Source of the DNA: Streptomyces sp. SPB162 | Lineage (GTDB): Bacteria > Actinomycetota > Actinomycetes > Streptomycetales > Streptomycetaceae | Assembly (NCBI RefSeq): GCF_029504575.1 | Contig: NZ_JAQFII010000001.1 | Location: 2,082,501 to 2,146,500, forward strand | Length of the DNA stretch: 64,000 nt | Direction of reading: 5' to 3' | Position numbers and translations under genes: made by a program | In this document: piece after piece, positions 53,978-63,893 of the stretch | Layout of the letters: each line of letters opens with the position of its first letter | Numbering within the stretch: the stretch's first letter is position 1 | Notes under the pieces: generated by a model | Databases searched by the model: none | What the model saw: the letters and a program-made list of their open reading frames with translations, nothing else | Told to the model about the DNA's origin: nothing

Positions 53978-54973
53978 TTGCCGCTCCACATAGATGTGCT
54001 GACCCACCCCACCGGCGCGCAGCTGCTCGACTGGTACCAGGTGCTGGCCGCCGCCCTCGGCCACGACCTGCCCGGCGATCCGGTGCCCTCGTCCGAGGAC
54101 GTGTACGCGCAGCTCGCGACGCCGAGCGCCTACAGTCGCAAGCTGCTGTGGCTGGCGCGGAACACCGCGGGGGCGCCGGTGGGAACCGCCGCGCTGCGGC
54201 TGTTCGACGAGCCGGGGCGCTCCCATCTCGCCTCCCTGGAGCTGTACTCGCACCCGGCCCACCGGCGACTCGGCGCCGGCTCCCGGCTGCTGGCCACCGC
54301 CGTGGGCGCGGCCCGCGACGCCGGGCGCCGCAGCCTCATCACCAGGACCACGGTCGGCACCCCCGGCGACCGCTTCCTGGCCACCCGCGCCTTCACCCCG
54401 GTGCTGAAGCTCACCTGGCGGCGGCTGCGGTTCGACAGCATGGACGCGGCCGCGATCGGCGCGCTCGCGGCCGAGCCGCATCCGGGCTACCGGCTGGAGA
54501 GCTGGGAGGGCATCGCCCCCGACGGTCTGATCGACGCCTTCGCGCTCGCCAAGCAGGCTCTGGACGACATGCCGACCGGCGGGATGGATCTCGGCCACGT
54601 CCCGTGGACGGCCGAGCGCGTCCGGTCCGTCTGCGAGGTCTTCGCCAAGCGCGGCGAACGGCTGATCACCGTGGCCGCGATCGGTGAAGGGGACGGCTCG
54701 GTGGCCGGCTACACCGAGCTGGTCGTGCCGGCCGACGGCGCCGGGCGCGCGCTGCAGCACGACACGGCCGTCGTCCCCCGGCACCGCGGGCACGGCCTCG
54801 GGCGCTGGATGAAGGCGTCGATGATCCGGCGGATCGCGGACGGGCTGCCCGGTGTGACGGAGATCGAGACCGACAACGCCGACGACAATCGGCACATGGT
54901 GGCGATCAACGCGGGGCTCGGCTTCGTGCCCGTGCGGCAGACGGTGGAGTACGAGTTGAACCTGGCGGAGTGA
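53978..54973 (+). CDS. tandem-GNAT acetyltransferase
   Basis: A 331-aa protein with two GNAT domains. The first has HPAHRRLGAGSRLL (near 88-101) and the second VVPRHRGHGLGRWMKASM (near 263-280), each the acetyl-CoA R/Q-x-x-G-x-G/A loop. Similar tandem-GNAT proteins act on antibiotics or small amines, but the substrate here is unknown. TTG at 53978 follows a good GGAGG (7 bases upstream), which decides the start. Confidence 0.87.
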   Translation: MPLHIDVLTHPTGAQLLDWYQVLAAALGHDLPGDPVPSSEDVYAQLATPSAYSRKLLWLARNTAGAPVGTAALRLFDEPGRSHLASLELYSHPAHRRLGAGSRLLATAVGAARDAGRRSLITRTTVGTPGDRFLATRAFTPVLKLTWRRLRFDSMDAAAIGALAAEPHPGYRLESWEGIAPDGLIDAFALAKQALDDMPTGGMDLGHVPWTAERVRSVCEVFAKRGERLITVAAIGEGDGSVAGYTELVVPADGAGRALQHDTAVVPRHRGHGLGRWMKASMIRRIADGLPGVTEIETDNADDNRHMVAINAGLGFVPVRQTVEYELNLAE

Positions 54974-54989
54974 GTGCTTCCGTCGGTCC

Positions 54990-55060
54990 CCCGCCGTCCC
55001 CGCCGCGGGCCCCTCCGTCGTCCCCGCCGTCGTTCTTCCGTCGCGTTCCGCGACCGCCGG
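54990..55060. repeat. CCGTC-rich low-complexity spacer
   Basis: The gap between the GNAT gene and DUF4240 contains many irregular repeats of CCGTC/CCCCGCCGTC. No gene or clear hairpin is seen. Confidence 0.55.
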
Positions 55061-55171
55061 GGGGACGCTCCGCGACGTCATCCGGCCAATGAGGCCAAAC
55101 GTGCGTAACGACACGGGCGCATACGGGGCACTCCGCGTGCGTCCGGCCCCGGCAACCGGGAAGCTGGACGC

Positions 55172-55687
55172 GTGATGGACGAGACGGAGTTCTGGGAGAT
55201 CATCGACAGCACCCGCGCGGCCGCGGACGGTGATCCGGAGGAACAGGCCGATCTGCTGATCGAGCGGCTCGCGCTGCTCGATCCGGACTCGGTGACGGAC
55301 TTCGCGCGGCACTTCGAGACCCGCTTCGCGCGGGCCTTCCGGTGGGACGTGTGGAGTGCCGCGGACGTCATGCTGGGCGGCGCGGACGACGAGGCGTTCG
55401 ACTTCTTCCGCTGCTGGCTGATCGGCCAGGGCCGGCATGTCTTCGAGGGCGCCCTGCACAACCCCGACGACCTGGCCTTCCTCGTCGCGGAGTTCGACCC
55501 GGAGGTCGACGGCGACGCCGAGGAGCTGGGGTACGCGGCGGACGAGGCGTACGAGCAGCTGACCGGGGTGCGGCTGCCCGATCTGGAGCTGCCGCGGCCC
55601 GGCGACCCGGAGGGCGAGCAGCTGGACATGGACGACACGAGTCTCATGGCGGACCGTTTCCCCAAGCTGTGGGCCCGTTTCGGCTGA
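55172..55687 (+). CDS. DUF4240 protein
   Basis: An acidic 171-aa protein of the DUF4240 family (opens MDETEFWEIIDSTR), function unknown; many actinomycetes carry several copies, some regulated in development. It has a WSAADVMLGGADDEAFDFFRCWLI helix bundle core. Start is the GTG at 55172 or the next codon ATG at 55175. It converges on the GNAT gene; the uncorrected reading of that gene would overlap this 3' end. Confidence 0.85.
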   Translation: MMDETEFWEIIDSTRAAADGDPEEQADLLIERLALLDPDSVTDFARHFETRFARAFRWDVWSAADVMLGGADDEAFDFFRCWLIGQGRHVFEGALHNPDDLAFLVAEFDPEVDGDAEELGYAADEAYEQLTGVRLPDLELPRPGDPEGEQLDMDDTSLMADRFPKLWARFG

Positions 55688-55744
55688 CGGGGACGCGGCC
55701 TGACGCGGCGTCGGCTCCGCCCGGAGCGGCCCCGAGCGGGGCGG

Positions 55745-56267
55745 TTAGGTGGCAGGCGGCGCCGGCTGCCCGGCAGAGAGGTCCACGCGGACGGCCCATC
55801 AGGACGTCGTCCACGTAGGCGCCCTGCAGCAGGAACTCGCCCGGCAGCACGCCCTCGACGGTGAACCCCATCGACTCGTAGAGCCGCCGCGCCGGGGCGT
55901 TGTGGCCCAGCACCCGCAACGTCATCCGGATCGCGCCCTGGCGGCCGGCCTCCCGCAGCGCCTCGTCCATCAGCCTGCGGGCGATGCCCCGGCCGCGGGC
56001 CCAGGTGTCCACGGCGAGCCCCTGTATCTGGCGGACGTGCGCGTTGCACGGCAGCGGAGTGGGCGACACGATCCGCACATAGCCGGCCAACTGCCCGTCG
56101 ACCTGGGCGACCAGGATCTCGTCCGGCGGGTGGCGCTCGTCGAAGAAGGGCTTGCCGGGGTCGGGCGGCGGCTGCACCGCGTGCAGGGCGGACCAGGTGC
56201 GGACGTCGATCCGGACGAGGTCGGCCTCATCGGCGTACGTCGCCGGACGGACCATCACATCTGACAT
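55745..56267 (-). CDS. GNAT acetyltransferase, apparent +1 frameshift near C-terminus
   Basis: Single-domain GNAT (about 173 aa corrected). The acetyl-CoA loop is TWARGRGIARRLMDEAL near residue 85, followed by the APARRLYESMGF C-terminal signature. After DDVLMGRP the frame from ATG 56267 runs on into an Arg-rich tail to 55644 overlapping the DUF4240 gene, whereas one base off it gives VDLSAGQPAPPAT and a TAA at 55745. The span of 523 bases is one above a multiple of three, so a surplus base at about 55788-55793 is likely. Substrate unknown. Confidence 0.78.
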
Positions 56268-56355
56268 ACCGGCCAACTCTGCCATGTGCGCCGCCCGGCT
56301 CGCCCGGCACCCCGCCGGCACCCCGTCGGCACCCGTCGCGGGCAGAATGGGACGC

Positions 56356-57249
56356 ATGCGTATCGCAGTCACCGGCGCTTCGGGCCTCATCGGCTCCGCC
56401 CTCGTCCGCTCCCTCCGCACCGACGGGCACGAGGTGTCCCGCCTGGTCCGGCGCGAACCCACCGGCCCGGACGAGGTCCGCTGGGACCCCCCGCGCCAGT
56501 ACGTGGACACCAAGGGGCTGACGGGCTGCGACGCGGTCGTCCACCTCGCCGGGGCCGGCGTCGGCGACCACCGCTGGACCGCCGCGTACAAGAAGGAGAT
56601 CCACGACAGCCGGGTCCTCGGCACCACCGCGATCGCCCGCGCCGTCGCGTCCCTCGACACCCCGCCCAAGGTCCTCGTCTGCGGGACCGCGGTCGGATAC
56701 TACGGCGACACCGGTGACCGCCCGGTGGACGAGGACGCCCCGGGCGGCGACAACTTCCTCGCCGGCGTCGTCCGGGACTGGGAGGCCGCCGCGGAGCCCG
56801 CGGCCGCGGCCGGCATCCGGACCGCGTTCGCCCGCACCGGGCTGGTCGTCTCCAGCAAGGGCGGCGCCTGGGGACGGCTCTTCCCGCTCTTCAACGCCGG
56901 TCTCGGCGGCCGGCTCGGGGACGGGCGCCAGTACTGGAGCTTCATCTCCCTGCACGACGAGGTCGCCGCGTTCCGCCACATCATCGACACCGCGGGCCTC
57001 TTCGGTCCGGTGAACCTGACGGCGCCCGAGCCCCTCACCAACCGCGAGGTGACCGCGGCGATGGGCCGCGTCATGCGCCGGCCCACCCTCGCCACCGTCC
57101 CCGCGTTCGCCCTGCGCATCGCGCTCGGCGAGTTCGCCCAGGACGTCCTGATGAGCCAGCGCGTGCTGCCGCGGCGGCTGCTCGACTCGGGCTTCACGTT
57201 CGCGTTCCCGGGCATCGAGGAGAGCATCCGGGCCGCGCGGGGGCGCTGA
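56356..57249 (+). CDS. TIGR01777-family NAD(P)-dependent epimerase
   Basis: A 297-aa SDR-like (extended) protein of the YfcH/TIGR01777 family with MRIAVTGASGLIGSALVRSL as its Rossmann motif and VGYYGD near 115, then RTGLVVSSKGG and a C-terminal DUF1731 region ending RLLDSGFTFAFP. Function unknown in most organisms. ATG at 56356. It stands between the GNAT gene and the FAD oxidoreductase; no operon is evident with either. Confidence 0.9.
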   Translation: MRIAVTGASGLIGSALVRSLRTDGHEVSRLVRREPTGPDEVRWDPPRQYVDTKGLTGCDAVVHLAGAGVGDHRWTAAYKKEIHDSRVLGTTAIARAVASLDTPPKVLVCGTAVGYYGDTGDRPVDEDAPGGDNFLAGVVRDWEAAAEPAAAAGIRTAFARTGLVVSSKGGAWGRLFPLFNAGLGGRLGDGRQYWSFISLHDEVAAFRHIIDTAGLFGPVNLTAPEPLTNREVTAAMGRVMRRPTLATVPAFALRIALGEFAQDVLMSQRVLPRRLLDSGFTFAFPGIEESIRAARGR

Positions 57250-57427
57250 GGCCGCTGCCACACCGTGGCCGTACGGGGGCGCTTACCGGCCGCCGCGCGG
57301 GCACTCAGTGCCGAACGGCTGAATCGCACCGTGCACCCGGTGCATCAGCCGCCTGCGGAGAGGGCATGACCCCTACCAGCGCCAGCTGACGCGAGCGGGG
57401 AACGAAGCCAACCTCCGGAGGGGCATC

Positions 57428-58735
57428 GTGCTCTCAACAGCACGGCAAGCGGACGTCGTCGTGATCGGAGCCGGGATCGCGGGCCTCGCGGCGGCACACC
57501 ACCTGACCAGCGCGGGGCTGACCGTCACCGTGCTGGAAGCGGGATCACGGGTCGGTGGCCGGATGGCCACCGACACCGTGGACGGCTTCCGGCTCGACCA
57601 CGGCCCGCAACTGCTCAACATGTCCAACCCCGACCTCCGGCGGACCCCGGGGCTCCAGGGGCTGCGGCTGCGCCCGTTCGCCCCCGGCGCCCTGGTGCGG
57701 GCCGGCGGCCGCGGCTACCGGGTCGGCGACACCCGCGGAGCGCGGGCCCGCGCCGTGCTCTCCGCGGCCAGGACGCCGTTCGGCGACACCCTCGACCGGG
57801 CGGGACTCGGGACCGCGCTCAACCGGCTGGCCGCCACCTCCACCGCCCGGCTCCTCGCCCGGCCCGAGACCACCGCGGCCGCCGCGCTCGCCGCCCGCGG
57901 CTTCGCGCCCCGCCTCGTCGACGGTTTCGTGCGCCCGCTGCTCAACGCGCTGCTCTGCGACCCGGACCTCACCACCTCCAGCCGCTGCGCCGACCTCGTG
58001 CTGCGCGGCTTCGCCCGCGGCGGCACGTGTCTGCCCGCCGCCGGCGCCGCCACCGTCCCGCAGCGCCTCGCCGCCGCCCTGCCGCCGGGCACCGTGCGGC
58101 TCGGTGTCCGGGCCACCGACGTCGCCGTCAACACCGTCGCCACCGACGACCGTGGGACCGGCCAACTGCCCTGCCGGGCCGTGGTGGTGGCCACCGGCGC
58201 CCGCGCCGCCGGCGAGCTCCTCCCCGGGCTGCGGGTCCCCGCCTTCCACCCCGTCACGATCGTCCACCACGCCGCGCCCAGGTCCCCGCTGCGCGAGCCC
58301 CTCCTGGTCCTCGACGCCGACCGGCACGGGCCCGTCTCGCACACGCTTCCCGCCAGCGAACTCGACCCCTCCCGCGCCCCGTCCGGACGCGCTCTCGTCA
58401 CGTCCGTCCTCCTCGGCCCGCAGGAGGACGGCCGCCCCGACGACATCGGCGTGCGCAAACACCTGGCCGAGCTGTACGAGACCTCGACGGACGACTGGGA
58501 GCCGCTGGCCACCCACCACGACCCCGAGGCCGTCCCCGTGATGGCCGCCCCTCACGACTTACGGCGCCCGGTCCGGCTGCTGTGCGGCCTGTACGTCTGC
58601 GGCGACCACCGCGACACCAGCACCGTCCAGGGCGCCCTCCGCTCCGGCCGCCGCGCCGCCACCCACCTCCTGGCGGACTTCGGCTTCCGCCCGGCGGCGA
58701 CCGTCCCCCCTCACCGGATCGAGGACGCGGCCTGA
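57428..58735 (+). CDS. FAD-dependent amine oxidase/protoporphyrinogen oxidase-like protein
   Basis: NAD(P)/FAD-dependent oxidoreductase (435 aa). FAD motif DVVVIGAGIAGLAAAHHL (near residue 9) and the GG doublet in SRVGGRMATD (near 40) place it in the amine oxidase/phytoene desaturase group. The C-terminal VCGDHRDTSTVQGALRSGRRAA is the usual second FAD-binding block. Substrate unknown. GTG at 57428 with GGAGGGG 6 bases upstream. Converges on the NsdA-like regulator. Confidence 0.86.
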   Translation: MLSTARQADVVVIGAGIAGLAAAHHLTSAGLTVTVLEAGSRVGGRMATDTVDGFRLDHGPQLLNMSNPDLRRTPGLQGLRLRPFAPGALVRAGGRGYRVGDTRGARARAVLSAARTPFGDTLDRAGLGTALNRLAATSTARLLARPETTAAAALAARGFAPRLVDGFVRPLLNALLCDPDLTTSSRCADLVLRGFARGGTCLPAAGAATVPQRLAAALPPGTVRLGVRATDVAVNTVATDDRGTGQLPCRAVVVATGARAAGELLPGLRVPAFHPVTIVHHAAPRSPLREPLLVLDADRHGPVSHTLPASELDPSRAPSGRALVTSVLLGPQEDGRPDDIGVRKHLAELYETSTDDWEPLATHHDPEAVPVMAAPHDLRRPVRLLCGLYVCGDHRDTSTVQGALRSGRRAATHLLADFGFRPAATVPPHRIEDAA

Positions 58736-58757
58736 CGCGCACCCGCCGTCGGCGGGC

Positions 58758-60239
58758 TCAGCCCACGGCCAGCCCCAGCGCCGCCGCCCGCTCGAAGAAC
58801 CCCCGCCCCGCCCCGCTCTCCCGGTACGGCTCCAGCCGCCGCGCGAAGTCCCGTACGTACTCCACCGCCCGCATGGACCGCATTTCGGTCGCCTGCTGCA
58901 TCGCCTCTCCCCCCAGCGCGCACGCCAGGTCCACCTCCCCCAACCCCAGCCGCGCCGACGCCAGCACCGTCCGGCAGAACACCCGGCTCCGCGCGTACAC
59001 CGGCCCCCGCAGCTGGAGCGAACGTTCGGCGTACTGCGCCGAGGCCCGGTACTGCCGCAGGTCCCGGTGGCAGTGGCCGAACTCGTCCGCGAGCTGCGCC
59101 TCGTCGAAGAACCGCGCCCAGCGCGGGACCTCGTCACCTGCCCGCGCCGCCTCCAGCGCGCGCTCCGCGCGCGCCAGCGACGCCGAGCAGGCGCGCATCT
59201 CGCCGAGGAGCCCGTGCCCGCGCGCCTCCGCCGCGTGCAGAAGGGCCTGCACGACGGCGGGCGCGCTCGTGCCGACCCCCTGCTGCGCCACCCGCGCCAG
59301 CTGGACCGCCTCGCGCCCGTGCCCGAGGTACACCGCCTGGCGGCTCATCGTGACCAGGACGTAGCCGCCGTAGACGCGGTCCGCGGACGCCTGGGCGAGG
59401 CGCAGGGCCTGGACGAAGTAGCGCTGGGCGAGGCCGTGGGCGCCGATGTCGTAGGAGGTCCAGCCGGCCAGCCGCGTCAGGTCGGCGACCGCGCCGAACA
59501 GCCGCCGTCCGAGCTCCTCGCCGTACGTGCCGCGCAGCATCGGCTCGGCCTCGTGCTCGAGGTAGCGGACGAGCGCCTGGCGCGCGTGGCCGCCGCCGTA
59601 CGTGTTGTCGAGGGTCCGGAAGAGATCGCCGACGGAGCGCAGCGCGGCGATGTCGCCCATGGTGACGCGCTGGCGGGGGACGGCGGCGCGGCCCGGGCCG
59701 TGGCCGCGCGTCTGCGCGGGGATCCGGACCCGGCCGGCAGGCTCGGGTTCCGCCGCCGCGCCCGCACCGGCCGCCGACCCGCTTCCGTGCGCCACGTGTT
59801 CGTCGGGGCGCCCGATGAGCCAGTCGCGGCTCGGTACCACCAGCCCGGCCGGTGTGAACGCGATCTTGCGCAGCTCGGCCTGGCTGCCGGTGTCCTTCCG
59901 CCACAGCCCGCTGATGATGTCGATCGCTTCGTCCGGCCCGGCGGCGAACTCCAGGCCCGCGTAGACCGGCGCGCACGCGTCGAGCCCGAGGTCCTGCGCG
60001 GACAGCCGCCGCCCCAGCCGTCGCGTGAAGACCTCGGCGATGAGCGCGGGCGTGGTGCCGCGTGGCTGCTGGCCGCGCAGCCAGCGCGTCACGGAGGTCT
60101 TGTCGTAGCGCAGGTCCAGGCCGTGCTCGATACCGAGCTGATCGACCCGGCGGGCGAGCCCCGCGTTGGAGAAGCCGGCCTCCGTGATCAGGGTGGCGAG
60201 CTGGCGGTTGGGGGAACGCTGCGGGGATCGGTCCGTCAT
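58758..60239 (-). CDS. NsdA-like regulator with TPR-type repeats
   Basis: A 493-aa putative regulator. The N-terminus (about 10-75) has a helix-turn-helix-like segment ([32 protein letters not shown]) as in the NsdA group of Streptomyces developmental and antibiotic regulators, and the C-terminal half (about 190-480) is an all-helical TPR-like array. A Gly/Ala-rich linker lies near 150-165. The ATG at 60239 matches family starts. It is divergent from lipB, separated by about 260 bases. The family link is by pattern memory. Confidence 0.75.
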   Translation of the reverse strand: MTDRSPQRSPNRQLATLITEAGFSNAGLARRVDQLGIEHGLDLRYDKTSVTRWLRGQQPRGTTPALIAEVFTRRLGRRLSAQDLGLDACAPVYAGLEFAAGPDEAIDIISGLWRKDTGSQAELRKIAFTPAGLVVPSRDWLIGRPDEHVAHGSGSAAGAGAAAEPEPAGRVRIPAQTRGHGPGRAAVPRQRVTMGDIAALRSVGDLFRTLDNTYGGGHARQALVRYLEHEAEPMLRGTYGEELGRRLFGAVADLTRLAGWTSYDIGAHGLAQRYFVQALRLAQASADRVYGGYVLVTMSRQAVYLGHGREAVQLARVAQQGVGTSAPAVVQALLHAAEARGHGLLGEMRACSASLARAERALEAARAGDEVPRWARFFDEAQLADEFGHCHRDLRQYRASAQYAERSLQLRGPVYARSRVFCRTVLASARLGLGEVDLACALGGEAMQQATEMRSMRAVEYVRDFARRLEPYRESGAGRGFFERAAALGLAVG

Positions 60240-60501
60240 CGGCTGTGCGGTCCACTTCCTCGAGGAACGGAAATGCGTGAATGTAACGGCCTGTAGTGCC
60301 GCACTCACCGATCGAACTGCAGATTCCCCCGAACGGGTGACGCCCCGCCCCATCGACTCGCAAAAGCCGGCCCTCCGGTCACCGACCGTGGTATCAGCGC
60401 CGCCCACCCGCCCCCCACCGCGTCCGGCCCCCTTCGAGGACCACTCCCGCCCCGGTCGTACAGTTGCAGGGGCGCCAACGAGGCGACTACGAGGAGCTGA
60501 C

Positions 60502-61323
60502 GTGACTGACCTGGTGACTGACCTGCACTTCGTCCACCTGGGCTTCGGGGCGGACGCCGTCGAGTACCAGGAGGCGTGGCAGGAGCAGCGCCGGGTGCAC
60601 GCCGCGCGCTTCGAGGACGAGATCCCCGACACCTGCCTCCTGCTGGAGCACCCGCCGGTCTACACCGCGGGCCGCCGCACCGCCGACAACGAGCGCCCGC
60701 TGGACGGCACCCCCGTCGTGGACGTGGACCGCGGCGGCAAGATCACCTGGCACGGCCCCGGCCAGCTCGTCGGCTACCCGATCCTCAAGCTGCCGCGTCC
60801 GGTCGACGTCGTCGCGCACGTCCGCCGGCTCGAGGACGCGCTGATCGCGACCTGCGCCGAGTTCGGCCTGGAGACCACCCGCATCGAGGGCCGCAGCGGC
60901 GTCTGGGTGCTGGGCGACCCCGTCGAGCAGCGCCCGGCGGGCGGCCTGACGCTGGACTTCGACCCGCGGCTCGGCGTGGGCCCCTCCTCGTCGAAGGGGG
61001 GCGAGGAGGGAGAGTTCGACCCGCGGCTGAACGGCCCGGAGTACGCGCCTTCCAACGCCGGCCAGCGCCGTGAGGACCGCAAGCTCGCCGCCATCGGCAT
61101 CCGCGTCGCCAAGGGCGTGACGATGCACGGCTTCGCGATCAACTGCGACCCCGACAACACCTGGTTCGACCGGATCGTGCCCTGCGGCATCCGCGACGCC
61201 GGGGTCACGTCGCTCTCCAACGAGCTGGGCCGGGACATCTCCGTCACCGACGTCGTGCCGGTGATCGAGAAGCACCTGCGGGCGGTGTTGGAGACCGCGG
61301 CGCCGCTGCCCCGGGCCGTGTAG
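60502..61323 (+). CDS. lipB: octanoyltransferase
   Basis: Transfers octanoyl from acyl carrier protein to apo-lipoyl domains (273 aa). The [16 protein letters not shown] block lies near residue 77, the catalytic Lys in [12 protein letters not shown] (near 193) and Cys in [12 protein letters not shown] (near 229). An in-frame insert [14 protein letters not shown] sits between two FDPRL repeats near 155-175, encoded by a palindrome (see 60958-61028). GTG at 60502 with GAGGAG 6 bases upstream; a 12-base direct repeat makes the second in-frame GTG at 60514 an alternative. Followed by lipA. Confidence 0.95.
   Translation: MTDLVTDLHFVHLGFGADAVEYQEAWQEQRRVHAARFEDEIPDTCLLLEHPPVYTAGRRTADNERPLDGTPVVDVDRGGKITWHGPGQLVGYPILKLPRPVDVVAHVRRLEDALIATCAEFGLETTRIEGRSGVWVLGDPVEQRPAGGLTLDFDPRLGVGPSSSKGGEEGEFDPRLNGPEYAPSNAGQRREDRKLAAIGIRVAKGVTMHGFAINCDPDNTWFDRIVPCGIRDAGVTSLSNELGRDISVTDVVPVIEKHLRAVLETAAPLPRAV
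60958..61028. repeat. palindrome flanked by 14-bp direct repeats in lipB
   Basis: TTCGACCCGCGGCT occurs at 60958-60971 and 61015-61028. Between them is a 9-bp stem (60982-60990 with 61002-61010) around an 11-base loop. The whole 57-base unit keeps frame. Confidence 0.82.
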
Positions 61324-61479
61324 GGCGCCTGCCGGCGGGCTCCACGGGCCGTCACCCCCTTGGGGGAATGCCCCCATGAGCCTGCTGGTTGCCTCTGTTC
61401 GTACAGGTACAAACAACGGGCGTACCCTGGGGTTCGCCGAAGATTCGAAGTCACGATGGTGGAAGGGGAGTACCGGACG

Positions 61480-62457
61480 ATGTCCGCTGTCGCACCCGAC
61501 GGACGCAAGATGCTGCGCCTGGAAGTCCGGAACGCTCAGACCCCCATCGAGCGGAAGCCCGAGTGGATCAAGACCCGGGCGAAGATGGGCCCCGAGTACA
61601 CGAAGATGCAGGCGCTCGTGAAGAGCGAAGGCCTGCACACCGTGTGCCAGGAGGCCGGCTGTCCCAACATCTACGAGTGCTGGGAGGACCGCGAGGCCAC
61701 CTTCCTCATCGGCGGCGACCAGTGCACCCGGCGCTGCGACTTCTGCCAGATCGACACCGGCAAGCCGGCGGCGCTCGACCTCGACGAGCCGCGCCGTGTC
61801 GGCGAGTCCGTCGTGACCATGAACCTGAACTACGCCACCATCACCGGCGTCGCCCGCGACGACCTGGAGGACGGCGGCGCGTGGCTGTACGCGGAGACGG
61901 TGCGCCAGATCCACGCGCAGACCGCCGAGCGCGCCGAGGGCCACACCAAGGTCGAGCTGCTGATCCCGGACTTCAACGCGGTCCCCGCGCAGCTCGCCGA
62001 GGTCTTCTCGTCCCGGCCCGAGGTGCTCGCGCACAACGTCGAGACGGTGCCGCGCATCTTCAAGCGGATCCGCCCCGGCTTCCGCTACGAGCGCTCCCTC
62101 GAAGTGATCACCAAGGCCCGCGAGGCCGGGCTGGTCACCAAGTCCAACCTGATCCTGGGCATGGGCGAGGAGCGCGAGGAGGTCAGCCAGGCGCTGCGAG
62201 ACCTGCACGACGCCGGCTGCGAGCTCATCACCATCACGCAGTACCTGCGGCCCTCGCCCCGGCACCACCCCGTCGAGCGCTGGGTGAAGCCGCACGAGTT
62301 CGTCGAGCTGAAGGACGAGGCCGACGCGATCGGCTACGCCGGCGTCATGTCCGGGCCGCTGGTCCGTTCCTCGTACCGCGCGGGCCGGCTGTTCCAGCAG
62401 GCGATGGACCGCCGCCGGGAAACGGGCGAGCACTCGGTGGCGGCGCAGACGGTCTGA
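61480..62457 (+). CDS. lipA: lipoyl synthase
   Basis: Radical-SAM enzyme that inserts two sulfurs into octanoyl-lysine (325 aa). The auxiliary cluster cysteines are in [12 protein letters not shown] (near residue 51-62) and the radical-SAM triad in CTRRCDFC (near 77-84); the C-terminal RSSYRAG serine motif is present. Its targets include the SucB-type E2 encoded in this window. The ATG at 61480 fits the family; an in-frame ATG at 61456 is possible. It is 156 bases after lipB on the same strand. Confidence 0.97.
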   Translation: MSAVAPDGRKMLRLEVRNAQTPIERKPEWIKTRAKMGPEYTKMQALVKSEGLHTVCQEAGCPNIYECWEDREATFLIGGDQCTRRCDFCQIDTGKPAALDLDEPRRVGESVVTMNLNYATITGVARDDLEDGGAWLYAETVRQIHAQTAERAEGHTKVELLIPDFNAVPAQLAEVFSSRPEVLAHNVETVPRIFKRIRPGFRYERSLEVITKAREAGLVTKSNLILGMGEEREEVSQALRDLHDAGCELITITQYLRPSPRHHPVERWVKPHEFVELKDEADAIGYAGVMSGPLVRSSYRAGRLFQQAMDRRRETGEHSVAAQTV

Positions 62458-62592
62458 CGCCCGTCCCCGTCGGCCCGGCATCCCGCCCGGTCGGCCTATC
62501 GGCCCCGTCGGGACTGACGGGCACCTCTGAGGCTGTGCGAATCCCCACTCCGGCCGGGTGAAACCCTTCTCGGGCCGTGTGAGACCCCTCAC

Positions 62593-62624
62593 GGTGACGC
62601 GGTGCGACTCAGCACCGCGTCACC
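62593..62624. terminator. stem-loop terminator after lipA
   Basis: Perfect 13-bp stem (62593-62605 with 62612-62624), 6-base loop, 135 bases after the lipA stop. Confidence 0.75.
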
Positions 62625-62689
62625 TGCTCCGACCAGCCGTGCGGCGCGGCGAAGCGGAATCAGGGGCCGTTTCGAGGTTTCATGCGAGA

Positions 62690-62718
62690 TTGACCGTGCG
62701 GTCACGGGCTGGTAACAC
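62690..62718 (+). promoter_or_regulatory. candidate vegetative promoter
   Basis: TTGACC (62690-62695) and TAACAC (62713-62718) are separated by exactly 17 bases, a good HrdB-type promoter, about 68 bases before the ATG of the small gene at 62786. Confidence 0.65.
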
Positions 62719-62785
62719 AGTGTGGCGAGCCTGGTTCACGCACGTTCATGCGATTCCGAGGCGTCCTGAGTCCTGAGGGGGACCC

Positions 62786-63028
62786 ATGCAGGTTGAGTCC
62801 GCACAGCTCCAACAGAGCACCCTCCACCCCAACGTCACCGTCACCGGGGCCCTGCGCGCCATGGAGGCGCTGCTGCTCGGCGGGGGTCAGCAGACCGCCC
62901 GTCGCAACGCCTGGTCGGCCGTGGTCGAGGACCGGCGTCGGGCCAAGGACCGGCACGAGGTGCAGCACGTGATCGAGGCGCTGAACGCGCCCACCGGCGG
63001 CCTGCACACGGGGCCGGATTCCTTCTGA
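62786..63028 (+). CDS. small conserved hypothetical protein
   Basis: An 80-aa soluble protein (opens MQVESAQLQQSTLHPNVTV) of unknown function that I recall as conserved between lipA and the DUF4191 gene in streptomycetes. GAGGGGG precedes the ATG and a good promoter lies upstream. Predicted helical, basic in the C-terminal half. Confidence 0.82.
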   Translation: MQVESAQLQQSTLHPNVTVTGALRAMEALLLGGGQQTARRNAWSAVVEDRRRAKDRHEVQHVIEALNAPTGGLHTGPDSF

Positions 63029-63096
63029 CGGGCCGGCCGGCTCCTTGAGGGCCACCGATGCGCCCACCGGCGCGCGGGCCACGTATCCTGTGCCGC

Positions 63097-63777
63097 ATGG
63101 CGAGGAAGGAAACATCCGAGAACCCTGGGCGTCTTCAGCAGATCGCTCAGACCTACAAGATGACCAGGCGGGCCGACTCCAAGGTCGGGCTCGTCGTTGC
63201 GGCTGTGGGAATCGTCACCTTCGGTGTCATCCTCGCCCTCGGCTTCTTGATCGACCACCCGATCTACGCGGGCATCCTGGGCTTGCTGTTCGCGTTCCTC
63301 GCGATGGCCATCGTCTTCGGCCGCAGGGCCGAGAAGGCCGCCTTCGGGCAGCTGGAGGGCCAGGTGGGTGCCGCCGCGGCGGTGCTGGACAACGTGGGCC
63401 GCGGCTGGACCGTGACTCCGGCGGTCGCGATGAACAAGAGCCAGGACGTGGTGCACCGTGCGGTGGGCAAGGCCGGCGTGGTGCTGGTCGGCGAGGGCAA
63501 CCCGAACCGGGTGAAGGCCCTGCTCGGCGCCGAGAAGAAGAAGGTGGCGCGCGTCGTGTTCGACGTGCCGATCACCGACATCATCGTCGGCAACGAAGAG
63601 GGCCAGGTCCCGCTCAAGAAGGTGCGCACGACGCTGCTCAAGCTGCCGCGCGTGCTGGCCGGACCGAAGGTCACCGAGGTCAACGACCGTCTGCGGTCGC
63701 TCGGCACCCTGATGAGCAACATGCCGATCCCGAAGGGTCCGATGCCGAAGGGCATGCGGATGCCGAAGGGTCGCTGA
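63097..63777 (+). CDS. DUF4191 membrane protein
   Basis: A 226-aa protein of the actinobacterial DUF4191 family, function unknown. Two adjacent hydrophobic helices (LVVAAVGIVTFGVILALGFL near 32-50 and YAGILGLLFAFLAMAIVF near 55-73) are followed by a cytoplasmic domain and a repetitive C-terminus of PMPKG units. ATG at 63097. Followed by an intrinsic terminator. Confidence 0.87.
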   Translation: MARKETSENPGRLQQIAQTYKMTRRADSKVGLVVAAVGIVTFGVILALGFLIDHPIYAGILGLLFAFLAMAIVFGRRAEKAAFGQLEGQVGAAAAVLDNVGRGWTVTPAVAMNKSQDVVHRAVGKAGVVLVGEGNPNRVKALLGAEKKKVARVVFDVPITDIIVGNEEGQVPLKKVRTTLLKLPRVLAGPKVTEVNDRLRSLGTLMSNMPIPKGPMPKGMRMPKGR

Positions 63778-63800
63778 CCCCCGCACCGCTACTGACCACA

Positions 63801-63845
63801 ACGCCCTGGTGGGCCCGGCGAGCCGGGCCCACCAGGGCGTTTTTC
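63801..63845 (+). terminator. intrinsic terminator
   Basis: Perfect 18-bp stem (63801-63818 with 63823-63840), 4-base loop, followed by TTTT; lies between the convergent DUF4191 and RDD genes. Confidence 0.9.
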
Positions 63846-63893
63846 GCTGACTTCCCGCTGGCTTCCCGCTGAGTTTCCGCTGAGTTCCGCTGA

